DNA from: Martelella endophytica
GTDB lineage: Bacteria; Pseudomonadota; Alphaproteobacteria; Rhizobiales; Rhizobiaceae
Direction of reading: 5' to 3'
DNA length: 64,000 nt
Assembly (NCBI RefSeq): GCF_000960975.1
Contig: NZ_CP010803.1
Span: 4,495,818 to 4,559,817, forward strand
Shown one piece after another: positions 18,003-27,030 of this stretch. Position numbers and translations under genes: made by a program. The notes under the pieces are model-generated. The model did no database searches and had not been told where the DNA came from. It was given only the letters and a program-made list of their open reading frames with translations. The stretch's first letter is position 1, and every line of letters starts with the position of its first letter.

Positions 18003-18028
18003 GGAACCTAACAACCATTCGGTGCGTT
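18003..18028 (+). promoter_or_regulatory. EcfG (general stress sigma factor) type promoter upstream of mfpsA
   Basis: GGAAC at 18003-18007, a 17-base spacer and CGTT at 18025-18028 match the alphaproteobacterial general-stress promoter pattern (GGAAC, 16-18 bases, CGTT). It faces mfpsA and lies about 134 bases before its ATG. Because the operon makes an osmolyte, stress control makes sense biologically. A single motif match of nine fixed bases is suggestive, not proof. Confidence 0.6.
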
Positions 18029-18161
18029 TGATAAAAGCGGGACGTGCGCCCGGCCGCTCCTGTCGCTTGGATATGCCTTCCAGTTTTTCTTCGGAATGCC
18101 GCGTCTCAGAGCGCTGACGGCCGCCGCCAAACCCGCCAGGATTTGCAAGGAAGGACCGATT

Positions 18162-19499
18162 ATGGCTCTCACGAACGATACTGACAAATTCCCCCGTATC
18201 GCTCTCGTTTCCACCCATGGCTATGTTGCCGCCGACCCGCCGCTTGGCGCTGCCGATACCGGCGGACAGGTCGTCTATATTCTCGAACTCTCGAAGAAGA
18301 TCGCCCAGCTCGGCTTCACCGTCGACATCTATACCCGCCGTTTCGAGGACCAGCCGGAGATCGACGAGGTCGACGAACGCGTGCGCGTGGTGCGCATTCC
18401 CTGCGGCGGCAAGGATTTCATTCCGAAGGAATATCTCTACAAGCACCTCCTGGAATGGAGCGAGAACGCGCTGCGCTACATGCGCGAGCACAACCTCAAC
18501 TATACTTTCATCAACTCCCATTACTGGGATGCCGGCTATGCCGGGCTGCGGCTCGCAGAAGCGCTTTCCATCCCCCACCTCCACACGCCGCACTCCCTCG
18601 GCCTGTGGAAGAAGAAGACGATGGAAACCGATTATCCGGACCAGAAGGAGCAGTTCGAAAAGGACTTCAACTTCACCGAACGGATCAAGCACGAAAACAA
18701 GATCTACCGCGCCTGCGACAGCGTGATCGCAACGACGCCACTACAGGTGGATATGCTGGTTGAAGACTACGGCATCCGCGAGGACCGGGTCTACATGATC
18801 CCGCCGGGGTATGACGACAACCGCTTCTATCCGGTTTCCGCCGCGACCCGCGAAATGTTGCGCGAGCACTTCGGCTTCAAGGGCAAGACCGTGCTCTCGC
18901 TTGGCCGGCTTGCGACCAACAAGGGCTATGATCTGCTGATCAACGCCTTCTCGGTGATGGTCGAACGGGTGCCGGATGCGGAACTGCATCTTGCCGTCGG
19001 TGGCGAGGACATGGACGAACTCGAAACCCGCATTCTCAACGAGTTGAAGGACCAGGTGAAGGAACTCGGCCTCGAGGACAAGGTGCACTTCTCCGGCTAT
19101 GTCTCCGACGAGGACCTGCCGGACATCTACCGCGCCGCCGACATGTTCGTGCTGTCCAGCCGCTACGAGCCGTTCGGCATGACCGCGATCGAGGCGATGG
19201 CATCGGGCACGCCGACAGTGGTGACTACCAATGGCGGCCTTTACCGCGCCATTTCCTTCGGCCGCCACGCGCTATTTGCCGACACCTTCGACAAGTATGA
19301 TCTCGGCATCATCATGATGAAGCCGTTCAAGCATCAGCGGCTCTATAACCGGCTTGCCCGCATGGGCGCGCACAAGGCCCGCAGCCTGTTCACCTGGACG
19401 GGCATTGCCCAGCAGATGATCTCGCTGGTCGAGGGCCGGCCGATGCGCCAATCGCTTCAGGACAGCGATTGGGCCGAGCCGTGGAACGACGGCGATTGA
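18162..19499 (+). CDS. mfpsA: Mannosylfructose-phosphate synthase
   Basis: A GT4 glycosyltransferase that joins mannose from GDP-mannose to fructose 6-phosphate to give mannosylfructose phosphate, precursor of an osmolyte described in Agrobacterium. The 445-residue protein has the N-terminal acceptor domain with GAADTGGQVVYILEL and INSHYWDAGYAGLRLAEAL, and the C-terminal domain with SLGRLATNKGYD and EPFGMTAIEAMASGTP. It resembles sucrose-phosphate synthases, but the immediate downstream HAD phosphatase and the near-identical C-terminal end WAEPWNDGD recall MfpsA of A. tumefaciens. The ATG at 18162 follows AAGGAAGG. An EcfG-like promoter lies upstream. Sucrose-phosphate synthase is the main alternative. 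Confidence 0.88.
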   Translation: MALTNDTDKFPRIALVSTHGYVAADPPLGAADTGGQVVYILELSKKIAQLGFTVDIYTRRFEDQPEIDEVDERVRVVRIPCGGKDFIPKEYLYKHLLEWSENALRYMREHNLNYTFINSHYWDAGYAGLRLAEALSIPHLHTPHSLGLWKKKTMETDYPDQKEQFEKDFNFTERIKHENKIYRACDSVIATTPLQVDMLVEDYGIREDRVYMIPPGYDDNRFYPVSAATREMLREHFGFKGKTVLSLGRLATNKGYDLLINAFSVMVERVPDAELHLAVGGEDMDELETRILNELKDQVKELGLEDKVHFSGYVSDEDLPDIYRAADMFVLSSRYEPFGMTAIEAMASGTPTVVTTNGGLYRAISFGRHALFADTFDKYDLGIIMMKPFKHQRLYNRLARMGAHKARSLFTWTGIAQQMISLVEGRPMRQSLQDSDWAEPWNDGD

Positions 19500-19518
19500 T
19501 GCGGGGACGCGCGGGGAC

Positions 19519-20259
19519 ATGACCATCAGACTTTTCTCGTCCGATCTGGACGGCACGCTTGTCGGCGACAACGGCTCGACGGTGCGCTTCCGCGAGGCCT
19601 TTGAGGCCATTCCCGAAAACGACCGGCCGCTGCTTGTCTATAACAGCGGCCGGCTCACCGACGACATCCACGCGCTGATCGACAAGGTCGGACTGCCGGA
19701 GCCCGATTTCCTGATCGGCGGCGTCGGCACGATGGTGGTCGACCGCAAGGCCGGCGCTCCGCTGGACGGGTTCGAGAGCTTCCTCGCCGGTGCCTTCGAT
19801 GCGGCCAAGGTCGGCCGCATCATGGGTGATATCCCGGATGTCAGCTACCAGCCGGCCCGCTACCAGCATGCCTTCAAGTCGAGCTGGTACCTCAACAATG
19901 CGCGGCCCGAGCGCCTTCAGGCCATCGAGGAGGCGCTTGCCGCCGAGGGGCTGGAGATCAAGCTGGTCTATTCGTCCGATCGGGATCTCGACATTCTGCC
20001 GCGGGCCGCCGACAAGGGCGCCTGCCTTTCCTGGCTCGCGGCCCGGCTCGGCATCGGTCACGAGGAGATCGTGGTGGCCGGCGACACCGGTAACGACAAG
20101 GCGATGTTCGAGGTGCCGGGCGTCTGCGGCATCATTCCGGCCAATGGCTTTGAGGAACTGCGCCAGCTCGCCCGCTCCAACGACCGCATCTACGAGGCGC
20201 GCGGCGAGATCGCCGACGGCGTCATCGAGGGTCTGCGGCACTTCGGCGTGCCGATCTGA
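19519..20259 (+). CDS. mfppB: Mannosylfructose-phosphate phosphatase (HAD, sucrose-phosphatase-like)
   Basis: Removes the phosphate from mannosylfructose phosphate to give free mannosylfructose. The 246-residue HAD hydrolase has the nucleophile motif FSSDLDGTLVG (Asp9, Asp11), a Cof/sucrose-phosphatase-type cap, and the metal-binding motif VVAGDTGNDKAMF near residue 190. It starts 19 bases after mfpsA with GGGGAC upstream, so the pair is an operon. Assignment to this substrate rests on the partner gene; the fold alone would fit sucrose-phosphatase too. Confidence 0.86.
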   Translation: MTIRLFSSDLDGTLVGDNGSTVRFREAFEAIPENDRPLLVYNSGRLTDDIHALIDKVGLPEPDFLIGGVGTMVVDRKAGAPLDGFESFLAGAFDAAKVGRIMGDIPDVSYQPARYQHAFKSSWYLNNARPERLQAIEEALAAEGLEIKLVYSSDRDLDILPRAADKGACLSWLAARLGIGHEEIVVAGDTGNDKAMFEVPGVCGIIPANGFEELRQLARSNDRIYEARGEIADGVIEGLRHFGVPI

Positions 20260-20263
20260 TCAC

Positions 20264-20294
20264 CAGGCCGGGCGGCTCTGCGCTGCCCGGCCTG
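20264..20294. terminator. Hairpin between mfppB and a convergent small gene
   Basis: CAGGCCGGGC (20264-20273) and GCCCGGCCTG (20285-20294) make a perfect 10-bp stem with an 11-base loop, five bases after the mfppB stop. No T run follows, so termination strength is uncertain. Confidence 0.45.
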
Positions 20295-20303
20295 CTGCGG
20301 TAT

Positions 20304-20558
20304 TCAAACCTTTATCGAAGCCGGGCAATGGTCGAACTTGTCGATCTTGATCTCCTTGCGCGAGCCGGCGCAGTCATAGGCGCAGATCTTGTCGAAGCCG
20401 TCGCTATCCTCGCCCTTGAAATCACAGGTCCAGGCCAACCTGTCCCCTCCCCATTCTGCAAACGACTGCCGGGCCGGCTGCGGTTCGCCCAGCCCGGCCG
20501 GTGCAAACGACATCAGCGCGATCAAAGCCAACGGATAGGCCAGTATGCGGTAATTCAT
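20304..20558 (-). CDS. Small secreted four-cysteine protein, unknown function
   Basis: An 84-residue product with a clear signal peptide (hydrophobic residues 5-20, cleavage likely near AGLG-EP) and a mature part holding four cysteines in WTCDFKGEDSDGFDKICAYDC and a later DHCP, suggesting two disulfides. Support for being real: GAGAGGGG five bases before the ATG and a TATACT box at 20597-20602 upstream. I do not recognise the family. It converges on mfppB. Confidence 0.65.
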   Translation of the reverse strand: MNYRILAYPLALIALMSFAPAGLGEPQPARQSFAEWGGDRLAWTCDFKGEDSDGFDKICAYDCAGSRKEIKIDKFDHCPASIKV

Positions 20559-20669
20559 CTCAACCCCTCTCGAAGAACATCCTACACGTAAACTCTAGTA
20601 TAGATTGCATCCGGTTTCAATGCGGGAAACGGGTTGTGGTGCGGCGCCGACCGGACTGTCGGGCGCAAA

Positions 20670-20695
20670 CAAAAAGGCCGGTCAGAAGACCGGCC
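20670..20695 (-). terminator. Rho-independent terminator of leuD
   Basis: Read on the minus strand, GGCCGGTC (20695-20688), a TTCT loop and GACCGGCC (20683-20676) are followed directly by TTTTT (20675-20671). A textbook intrinsic terminator about 30 bases after the leuD stop codon. Confidence 0.88.
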
Positions 20696-20723
20696 ATCGC
20701 ACAGGAACATATGTATCGGGCTG

Positions 20724-21329
20724 TCAGGCCCAGGGACGCTCGGCAGCGAGCCTGGTTTCGTAGGTCGCAATATTGTCGCGTTTCTCGAGCGTCAGCGAGA
20801 TGTCGTCGAGACCGTTCAGCAGGCAGTGACGCTTGAAGGCGTCGAGTTCGAACGTGATCGAACCGCCATCCGGACCGGTTATTTCCTGCTTCTCCAGGTC
20901 CACCGTCAGCACGGCATTGGACCCGCGCTCGGCGTCGTCCATCAGCTTTTCAAGCTGCTCGGGCGAGACGATGATCGGCAGGATGCCGTTCTTGAAGCAG
21001 TTGTTGTAGAAGATGTCGGCAAAGCTGGTGGAGATCACGCAGCGGATGCCGAAGTCGGCGAGTGCCCACGGCGCATGCTCTCGCGAGGAACCGCAACCGA
21101 AATTATCACCGGCGACAATGATCTTGGCGCTGCGATAGGCCGGCTTGTTCAGCACGAAATCGGCGTTTTCGGAGCCATCCTCATTGTAGCGCGCTTCGGC
21201 AAACAGGCCCTTGCCAAGACCGGTGCGCTTGATCGTCTTGAGGTAATCCTTGGGAATGATCATGTCGGTATCGACATTGACCACCGGAAGGGGGGCAGCG
21301 ACGCCCGTCAGCTTGACGAATTTTTCCAT
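20724..21329 (-). CDS. leuD: 3-isopropylmalate dehydratase small subunit
   Basis: Small subunit of the heterodimeric aconitase-like enzyme that isomerises 2- to 3-isopropylmalate in leucine synthesis; it pairs with LeuC, which is not in this window. The 201-residue protein has the swivel-domain features [19 protein letters not shown] at the N-terminus and [18 protein letters not shown] in the middle, at the normal length of about 200. It ends before a strong terminator and stands apart from leuB (14292-15407), as is usual in rhizobia where leu genes are dispersed. Confidence 0.96.
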   Translation of the reverse strand: MEKFVKLTGVAAPLPVVNVDTDMIIPKDYLKTIKRTGLGKGLFAEARYNEDGSENADFVLNKPAYRSAKIIVAGDNFGCGSSREHAPWALADFGIRCVISTSFADIFYNNCFKNGILPIIVSPEQLEKLMDDAERGSNAVLTVDLEKQEITGPDGGSITFELDAFKRHCLLNGLDDISLTLEKRDNIATYETRLAAERPWA

Positions 21330-21465
21330 GGGATGTCCTCGGCGCGATTGAAGCTGGTTTCGATCTACAGCGCCAGCCGACGAATTTCAATGAAAAACTG
21401 TACCTTGGGGTACGCTCGTGCCAAAGGCGGCCGAAGGCCGCCTGCAGAAGGATACTGAAAGCGCT

Positions 21466-21705
21466 TCAGAGATCGATGATCTTGCCGCGGCCATCATCCC
21501 AAACGCGCATGTTTTCGCGCTTCTGGGCATCACGGGTTTTCACCGGCACGGTCGCCTGGTTAAGGCGCACGGCCACCATGCGAGCAAAGGTCAGCACCGC
21601 CAGCATGGCGATAAGGGCGAGACCAACGGAAGCGGCAAAAACTGTCACGAACGCCACGGCGGCCAGACCCACGATTGCCATGAAAACGGAGCGGATATTT
21701 CCCAT
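21466..21705 (-). CDS. Small membrane protein, unknown function
   Basis: About 79 residues: a strongly hydrophobic stretch (about 6-40, room for one long or two short helices) followed by a basic, charged tail ending in VWDDGRGKIIDL. I place the start at 21705 because AAAGGA lies eight bases before that ATG; an ATG two codons earlier is too close to it. It may be cotranscribed towards leuD, about 137 bases away. Unrecognised. Confidence 0.55.
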   Translation of the reverse strand: MGNIRSVFMAIVGLAAVAFVTVFAASVGLALIAMLAVLTFARMVAVRLNQATVPVKTRDAQKRENMRVWDDGRGKIIDL

Positions 21706-21866
21706 CGTCATTTTCCTTTCACATTCGATAATCTGGCGCTTCGCAGCGGGTTTCGCAAGAGGCCCGCTGCCATTTTGTCTCATTGATCGGCGGAGAAAAC
21801 TTTGAAAAGCTTCAATTCCACGTGAGTCCGGTATTATTGAGCCGGGAAGTTGTTAGGAATATGGCC

Positions 21867-22760
21867 ATGACAGAAACCAAAATCTGGCGTTCCGTGCTGT
21901 CCGTACCCGCCGTCAATCGGCGGGCGCTGGAGAAATCGAAAACGCTTGCAGCCGACGTGATCATCTATGACCTTGAGGATTCCGTTGCCTCCGGCCGCAA
22001 GGCCGAGGCGCGCGAGAACCTCGAGCAGCTTTTTGCCCACGATCGGCCCGATGTCACCACCGCCATCCGCATCAACCCGCTCGACACCGAGACCGGCCAG
22101 GAAGACATGAAGACGGCGCTCGCCTGCCAGCCGGACGCCGTCCTGCTGCCGAAGGTCGAGACGGTGGCCACCGTTGCGACCGCAAGCGCGCTTCTCGCCC
22201 GCAACGGCGCACCGCTGCGCATGCGGCTCTGGGCGATGCTGGAGACACCCGCCGGCATCGTCAACGCAGCCGCCATCGCCGGCGCCTGGTCGCATGCCTC
22301 AGCCGGCGGCCGGCTCGAAGCGCTGATCGTCGGCGTCAACGACCTGCGCTCCGCCACCAACGTTGCCCAAGCGCCCGGCCGTGCCTACCTGGTGCCCTGG
22401 CTGATGCAGGTCGTGCTCGCTGCCCGCGCCTACGGACTGGCCGTCGTCGATGGGGTCTACAACGATTTCACCGATGTCGCCGGCCTTGAGGCCGAGTGCG
22501 CCGAAGCCCGCGCCATGGGCTTCGACGGCAAGATGCTCATTCACCCGAAGCAGATCGACACGGCGAACACCAGCTTCCGCCCGTCCGATGCCGCGATTGC
22601 CGAAGCGCATGCCATTGTCGAAGCATTTGCCAAGCCGGGCGCGGAAGCGCTAAACGTCATCGATCTCGGCGGCCGCATGGTCGAGCGCCTGCATCTCGAA
22701 CAGGCGCAGACACTGCTGGAAACAGCCGCTCGTCTCAACAACACCAAGGCAAATCAATGA
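21867..22760 (+). CDS. HpcH/HpaI aldolase family CoA-ester lyase (CitE/malyl-CoA lyase-like)
   Basis: A 297-residue TIM-barrel lyase of the CitE/McL group, which cleave citramalyl-, malyl- or related CoA esters with Mg. Seen: SVPAVNRRALEKSKTLAADVIIYDLEDSV at the N-terminus (Asp/Glu metal and substrate motif), LLPKVET in the middle, LWAMLETPAGI (catalytic Glu) and GKMLIHPKQI near residue 235. The start at 21867 is chosen because AGGA lies eight bases before it; an ATG two codons upstream is too close. Its stop overlaps the next small gene by four bases. The exact CoA ester is not determinable. Confidence 0.85.
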   Translation: MTETKIWRSVLSVPAVNRRALEKSKTLAADVIIYDLEDSVASGRKAEARENLEQLFAHDRPDVTTAIRINPLDTETGQEDMKTALACQPDAVLLPKVETVATVATASALLARNGAPLRMRLWAMLETPAGIVNAAAIAGAWSHASAGGRLEALIVGVNDLRSATNVAQAPGRAYLVPWLMQVVLAARAYGLAVVDGVYNDFTDVAGLEAECAEARAMGFDGKMLIHPKQIDTANTSFRPSDAAIAEAHAIVEAFAKPGAEALNVIDLGGRMVERLHLEQAQTLLETAARLNNTKANQ

Positions 22761-22963
22761 AACTCTATCGCTTTTTGACAGGCGTCGACGATTCCAGCTT
22801 CTGCCACAGGGTGACCGACGCCCTCAACAAGGGCTGGGAACTGCATGGCTCCCCTTCCCTGACCTTCGATCCGGTGCTCGGCAAGACCTATTGCGGCCAG
22901 GCCGTGACCAAGGAGGTCGAGGGCAAGGACTATGATCCGTCGATCAAGCTCGGCGAGCAGTAA
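22757..22963 (+). CDS. DUF1737-type small protein
   Basis: A 68-residue protein, MKLYRFLTGVDDSSFCHRV at the start, with alternating strand/helix character and a GWELHGSP motif typical of DUF1737, a small domain found after metabolic enzymes in many proteobacteria. It overlaps the lyase gene by ATGA and is therefore translationally coupled to it. Function unknown. The frame is open upstream inside the lyase gene, but ATG at 22757 is the coupled start. Confidence 0.75.
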   Translation: MKLYRFLTGVDDSSFCHRVTDALNKGWELHGSPSLTFDPVLGKTYCGQAVTKEVEGKDYDPSIKLGEQ

Positions 22964-22966
22964 TCG

Positions 22967-23365
22967 TCAATCTACAGGCTGAAACGGGCGCAGCAGGTAG
23001 CCATCGGGATCGCGGACCCAGAGCTGCCGCTGCGCCTTTTCGCCCTCGGACGTCCGGTAGCGGCGCTCCTCCGGACCCAGCACCAGCGGCCAGCCCGCAG
23101 CCTTCAGCCGGGCGACGATGCTGGCGAGGTCAGCCACCTCGAGCTGAAAATTGATGCCCCCGCCGAGGATCGGCTCGTCCTCACCGATCGTGCGGCCCAT
23201 GCCGATCGTATCCAGCATGAGCTGCGCTTCGCCCAATTCGAGAAACGCAAAGCCCTCTTCCGGCCGGTCATAGGCCACCGAAAAGCCGATCAGCCCGACA
23301 TAGAAGTCGAGGCTCTTGGCAAGATCGGTGACGCCGAGCTCGGGGATGAGGGCATTGAACCTCAC
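22967..23365 (-). CDS. VOC-superfamily (glyoxalase/bleomycin-resistance fold) protein
   Basis: A 132-residue two-repeat VOC protein: LIPELGVTDLAKSLDFYVGLIGF at the N-terminus and LWVRDPDGYLLRPFQP at the C-terminus, with Glu/His-like metal ligands only partly evident. I start it at a GTG (23365) that overlaps the stop of the upstream methyltransferase (GTGA), since the residues after it match the family's usual N-terminus. It could bind and sequester a small hydrophobic compound or act as a dioxygenase/lyase. It converges on the DUF1737 gene with three bases between stops. Confidence 0.8.
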   Translation of the reverse strand: MRFNALIPELGVTDLAKSLDFYVGLIGFSVAYDRPEEGFAFLELGEAQLMLDTIGMGRTIGEDEPILGGGINFQLEVADLASIVARLKAAGWPLVLGPEERRYRTSEGEKAQRQLWVRDPDGYLLRPFQPVD

Positions 23366-24363
23366 TTCGTGCCCCAGAGCAGCTTGAAGCGGGCGTTGCG
23401 GTATTCCTCGCCGCTCTTCTTGCAATGAGCCGCCAGCACATCTTCATAAGGCAGACCGCGATTGGCGATGATCATCACCCTGCCGCCGGGCTTCAGCGTA
23501 TCCGCGGCAGCCTTGACGAAGGCCTTGCCGAGTGATGGCTCAGCCGCCTTGCCGGTGTGGAAGGGCGGGTTCATGACGATCAGATCGTACCGCGCCTTGA
23601 CCTTCTCACCGGCGACGTCCTGCCAGAAATAGCGGAAGTTCCCGCCTTCTGCGGCAAGATTGACCTTGGCGCGTGCGAGCGCCCGGTAATCGGCCTCGTA
23701 AAGATCGATCGCCTCGGCCCGCGGCGCGGCCTCGGCAAGCCGCGCGGCCAGATAGCCCCAGCCTGCGCCGAAATCGGCCGCCAGGCCGTCAAAGCCTTCC
23801 GGCAGGCGATCGCCGAGAATGCGCGAGCCCTCGTCGACCCGGTCGTGCGAGAACAGGCCGGGCGTGGTGGTGAACCGCCCGTCGATCTCGACCGTCGGAT
23901 GGCTGAGCGTTTCGACCGGCGCCGCAACATCGTCGGGGCGGGTGAACCACAGCACGACGCCATGATATTTCGGCATTGCCTCGAGGTCGGCGAACATGGC
24001 GCCGAGCCGCTTCCTCATCGACTGGACACCGTCTTCCTTGGTGCCGGCGATGACGATGGTGCCGCCCGGAACGGTCTTCGTCAGCGCCTCGGCGATGCGG
24101 TTCTCGTTCTCGCCACGATGCTTGGTGAGGAGGATGAACGAGAGGTCATAAGGCCCCTCGCCGGCTTCCGGGGCGACGGTGACGCCAGCGCGCTCCAGCG
24201 CCGTATAGAACGGGCGGAACGGCTGCACGGCCTCGATCTCGGCGGCAAAACCGTCCGGCAGGCGATAGCCAGCCTCGGCGCCCAGAAACAGCGCGCGCCC
24301 GGTGGGCGGCGGCAGAACGCCGGTGTCGAAGGGATGGAAAAGGGTTTTCAGGGTTTCGCGCAT
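23362..24363 (-). CDS. RsmC-like class I methyltransferase (16S rRNA G1207 type)
   Basis: A SAM-dependent methyltransferase of about 333 residues with the two-domain layout of RsmC/RlmG: an N-terminal degenerate methyltransferase-like half and a C-terminal catalytic half with ADFGAGWGYLAARLAE (SAM site), DLYEAD, and the guanine-N2 signature NPPFHTG near residue 260. RsmC methylates G1207 in 16S rRNA. I take the ATG at 24363 (AGG eight bases upstream); a GTG three codons earlier is the alternative. It is translationally coupled to the downstream VOC gene. Confidence 0.85.
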   Translation of the reverse strand: MRETLKTLFHPFDTGVLPPPTGRALFLGAEAGYRLPDGFAAEIEAVQPFRPFYTALERAGVTVAPEAGEGPYDLSFILLTKHRGENENRIAEALTKTVPGGTIVIAGTKEDGVQSMRKRLGAMFADLEAMPKYHGVVLWFTRPDDVAAPVETLSHPTVEIDGRFTTTPGLFSHDRVDEGSRILGDRLPEGFDGLAADFGAGWGYLAARLAEAAPRAEAIDLYEADYRALARAKVNLAAEGGNFRYFWQDVAGEKVKARYDLIVMNPPFHTGKAAEPSLGKAFVKAAADTLKPGGRVMIIANRGLPYEDVLAAHCKKSGEEYRNARFKLLWGTK

Positions 24364-24431
24364 GTGCCGCACCTATTGAAAAAGGCGCGAGCGATGCTGC
24401 TCACGCCTGTCATTTTGGCTTACGCCTTCCC

Positions 24432-24580
24432 TCATTCTCCCCCCTTGAGGGGGAGATGCCCCGACAGGGGAAGAGGGGGGGGTGAACCGCAAGCCACGAG
24501 TTCAGAGAAAATGGGAACCGCTGCACCCCTCTCTGTCGCTTGCGCGACATCTCCCCCTCAAGGAAGGAGATTGAAGGGGA
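24432..24580. repeat. Intergenic palindromic repeat element (about 150 bases)
   Basis: CTTGAGGGGGAGATG at 24444-24458 is repeated as its perfect 15-base inverse at 24548-24562, and the sequence between continues to pair in part (CCGACAGGGGAAGAGGGG against CACCCCTCTCTGTCGC). The whole could fold into one long hairpin. Elements beginning CTCCCCCTTGAGGGGGAG are familiar as dispersed intergenic repeats in Rhizobiaceae genomes. No second copy is seen in this window. It fills the gap between the convergence-free ends of the methyltransferase and pnp genes. Confidence 0.7.
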
Positions 24581-24617
24581 CCATCGGCAAGGTCATTCCT
24601 CCGTCGGGGACGACACC

Positions 24618-26762
24618 TTACTCGGCAGCGTCGTCCTTCTTGCGCTCGGGCTTCGGCAGTTCCTTGCCGCTTTCCTGATCGACGACCTTCATCGACAGCT
24701 TGACCTTGCCGCGCTCATCGAAGCCGATGAGCTTGACCCAGACCTTGTCGCCTTCCTTGACCACATCGGTGGTCTTGGCAACGCGTTCCTGCGCCAGCTG
24801 CGAGATGTGGACGAGACCGTCGCGGGGGCCGAAGAAGTTGACGAAAGCGCCGAAGTCGGCGGTCTTGACGACCGTGCCTTCGTAGATCGCGTTCAGTTCC
24901 GGCTCGTCGACGATCGAGTGGATCCACTTCTTGGCGGCCTCGATTTCCTTGGCCGAAGACGAAGCGATCTTGATCGTGCCGTCATCCTCGATGTTGATCT
25001 TGGCGCCGGTCTTCTCGACGATTTCGCGGATGACCTTGCCGCCGGAGCCGATGACGTCGCGGATCTTGTCGACCGCAATGTTCATGACTTCGATGCGCGG
25101 AGCGAACTCGCCGAGCTGGCCACGGCTTTCGGAAAGGGCATTGGCCATTTCGCCGAGAATGTGCGAGCGACCGCCCTGAGCCTGGCCGAGCGCGACCTTC
25201 ATGATCTCTTCGGTGATGCCGGCGATCTTGATGTCCATCTGCAGCGAGGTGATGCCATCGGCAGTACCGGCAACCTTGAAGTCCATGTCGCCGAGGTGAT
25301 CCTCGTCACCGAGAATGTCGGAGAGAACCGCGAAGCGATCGCCTTCGAGGATCAGGCCCATGGCGATACCGGCAACGGGCTTGGCGAGCGGCACGCCGGC
25401 ATCCATGAGCGCCAGCGAGGTACCGCAGACGGTCGCCATCGAGGACGAACCGTTGGATTCGGTGATTTCGGAGACGACGCGCAGCGTGTAGGGGAACTGC
25501 TCCGCAGACGGCAGCATCGGGCGGATGGCGCGCCATGCAAGCTTGCCGTGGCCGATTTCGCGGCGGCCCGGGGAGCCCATGCGGCCCGTTTCACCGACCG
25601 AATAGGGCGGGAAGTTGTAATGCAGCAGGAAGCGTTCCTTGTACATGCCAGTCAGGGCATCGACATACTGCTCGTCTTCGCCGGTGCCAAGCGTGGCAAC
25701 GACCATGGCCTGCGTTTCACCGCGGGTGAACAGCGCCGAACCGTGCGTGCGCAGCAGGATGCCGACTTCGGAGACGATCGGACGAACGGTCTCGAGATCG
25801 CGGCCGTCGATACGGCTCTTGGTGTCGAGAATGTTCCAGCGGACGATCTTGGCCTGAAGATGCTTGAACACCGTGCCGATTTCCTCGGCCGTGTACTTGG
25901 CTTCCTCGCCTTCGGCAGGAGCGTAGCGTTCCTTCACCTTCGCCTTGCAGGCGTCAACGGCGGCGTAGCGGGCAGCCTTCTCGGTGATCTTGTAGGCTTC
26001 GCGCAGTTCGCCCTCGATGAAGGAGAGCATGTCGGCTTCGAGTTCGGAGAAATCTTCCGGTTCGAATTCGCGCGGCTCCTTGGCGGCAACTTCGGCGAGC
26101 TTGATGATCGCGTCGATGACCGGCTGGAAGCCCTTGTGGCCGAACATGACGGCGCCGAGCATGACGTCTTCCGGCAGTTCCTTGGCTTCCGATTCCACCA
26201 TCAGGACGGCATCACCCGTACCGGCGACAACGAGGTCGAGCGCGGTTTCGGGCATTTCGTCGATGTGCGGGTTCAGAACGTATTCGCCGTTGATGTAGCC
26301 AACGCGCGCGCCGCCGATCGGGCCCATGAAGGGAACGCCGGAAAGCGTCAGCGCCGCGGACGTTGCGACCATGGCCAGGATGTCGGGGTTGTTCTCAAGA
26401 TCGTGCTGGAGAACGGTCACGATGACCTGGGTGTCGTTCTTGTAGCCATCAGGGAAGAGCGGGCGGATCGGACGGTCGATCAGACGCGAAACCAGGGTTT
26501 CGTTTTCGCTCGGGCGACCTTCGCGCTTGAAATAGCCGCCGGGGATCTTGCCGGCTGCGTAGGTCTTTTCCTGATAGTTGACGGTGAGCGGGAAGAAATC
26601 CTGGCCCGGCTTCGGCTCCTTGGCGGAGACGACGGTCGCAAGAACGGCGGTCTCGCCGTAGGTCGCGAGCACGGCGCCGTCAGCCTGACGGGCAATCTTG
26701 CCGGTCTCAAGCTTGAGCGTGCGTCCGGCCCACTCGATTTCCACAGTGTGGGTGTTGAACAT
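24618..26762 (-). CDS. pnp: Polyribonucleotide nucleotidyltransferase (PNPase)
   Basis: A 3'-to-5' phosphorolytic exoribonuclease of mRNA decay and sRNA stability, a trimer in the cytosol and degradosome. The 714-residue product shows two RNase PH domains (N-terminal [11 protein letters not shown]; second with [17 protein letters not shown]), then KH ([12 protein letters not shown] near residue 562) and S1 ([17 protein letters not shown] near 628) RNA-binding domains, and an acidic-basic tail. It follows rpsO with 268 bases between, holding a terminator and a structured leader, as in many bacteria where pnp is post-transcriptionally autoregulated. Confidence 0.98.
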   Translation of the reverse strand: MFNTHTVEIEWAGRTLKLETGKIARQADGAVLATYGETAVLATVVSAKEPKPGQDFFPLTVNYQEKTYAAGKIPGGYFKREGRPSENETLVSRLIDRPIRPLFPDGYKNDTQVIVTVLQHDLENNPDILAMVATSAALTLSGVPFMGPIGGARVGYINGEYVLNPHIDEMPETALDLVVAGTGDAVLMVESEAKELPEDVMLGAVMFGHKGFQPVIDAIIKLAEVAAKEPREFEPEDFSELEADMLSFIEGELREAYKITEKAARYAAVDACKAKVKERYAPAEGEEAKYTAEEIGTVFKHLQAKIVRWNILDTKSRIDGRDLETVRPIVSEVGILLRTHGSALFTRGETQAMVVATLGTGEDEQYVDALTGMYKERFLLHYNFPPYSVGETGRMGSPGRREIGHGKLAWRAIRPMLPSAEQFPYTLRVVSEITESNGSSSMATVCGTSLALMDAGVPLAKPVAGIAMGLILEGDRFAVLSDILGDEDHLGDMDFKVAGTADGITSLQMDIKIAGITEEIMKVALGQAQGGRSHILGEMANALSESRGQLGEFAPRIEVMNIAVDKIRDVIGSGGKVIREIVEKTGAKINIEDDGTIKIASSSAKEIEAAKKWIHSIVDEPELNAIYEGTVVKTADFGAFVNFFGPRDGLVHISQLAQERVAKTTDVVKEGDKVWVKLIGFDERGKVKLSMKVVDQESGKELPKPERKKDDAAE

Positions 26763-26990
26763 GTCTTGTCCTCTTACAGAAAAGCGACCGCTTCTTTCCG
26801 ATCGGAAATCAGAGGCGCTTTCAGCGTTTCATTCGACGTATCATGGGCAAGACAACGGGCAGCTTGAGAGTGCCAAGCAGCCTGCAATCCTGCCCCATGA
26901 CAGGTCCGTTTCGGCCTGCGGCCCGCAGGGGCCGCGTTGTCAGATCTTCACCCTGCCACGGTGTGGAGACCGGCGCCCGGTCGGGCGCAA
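26763..26990 (-). promoter_or_regulatory. Structured pnp leader region
   Basis: The leader between the rpsO terminator and the pnp ATG can form several stems when read on the minus strand, including a GCGCCCG/CGGGCGC pair near 26970-26990 and GCGGCCC/GGGCCGC near 26920-26940. In enterobacteria the pnp leader is a double-stranded RNase III target used for autocontrol. Similar control here is an inference from position and structure. AAGAGGACA precedes the ATG. Confidence 0.35.
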
Positions 26991-26992
26991 TG

Positions 26993-27020
26993 AAAACCGG
27001 CGGGCGCAAACGCCCGCCGG
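26993..27020 (-). terminator. Rho-independent terminator after rpsO
   Basis: On the minus strand CCGGCGGGCG (27020-27011), TTTG loop, CGCCCGCCGG (27006-26997) is followed by TTTTC (26996-26992). A 10-bp perfect GC stem, 11 bases after the rpsO stop. It would let only part of transcription continue into pnp. Confidence 0.82.
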
Positions 27021-27030
27021 AAGATAAAGC

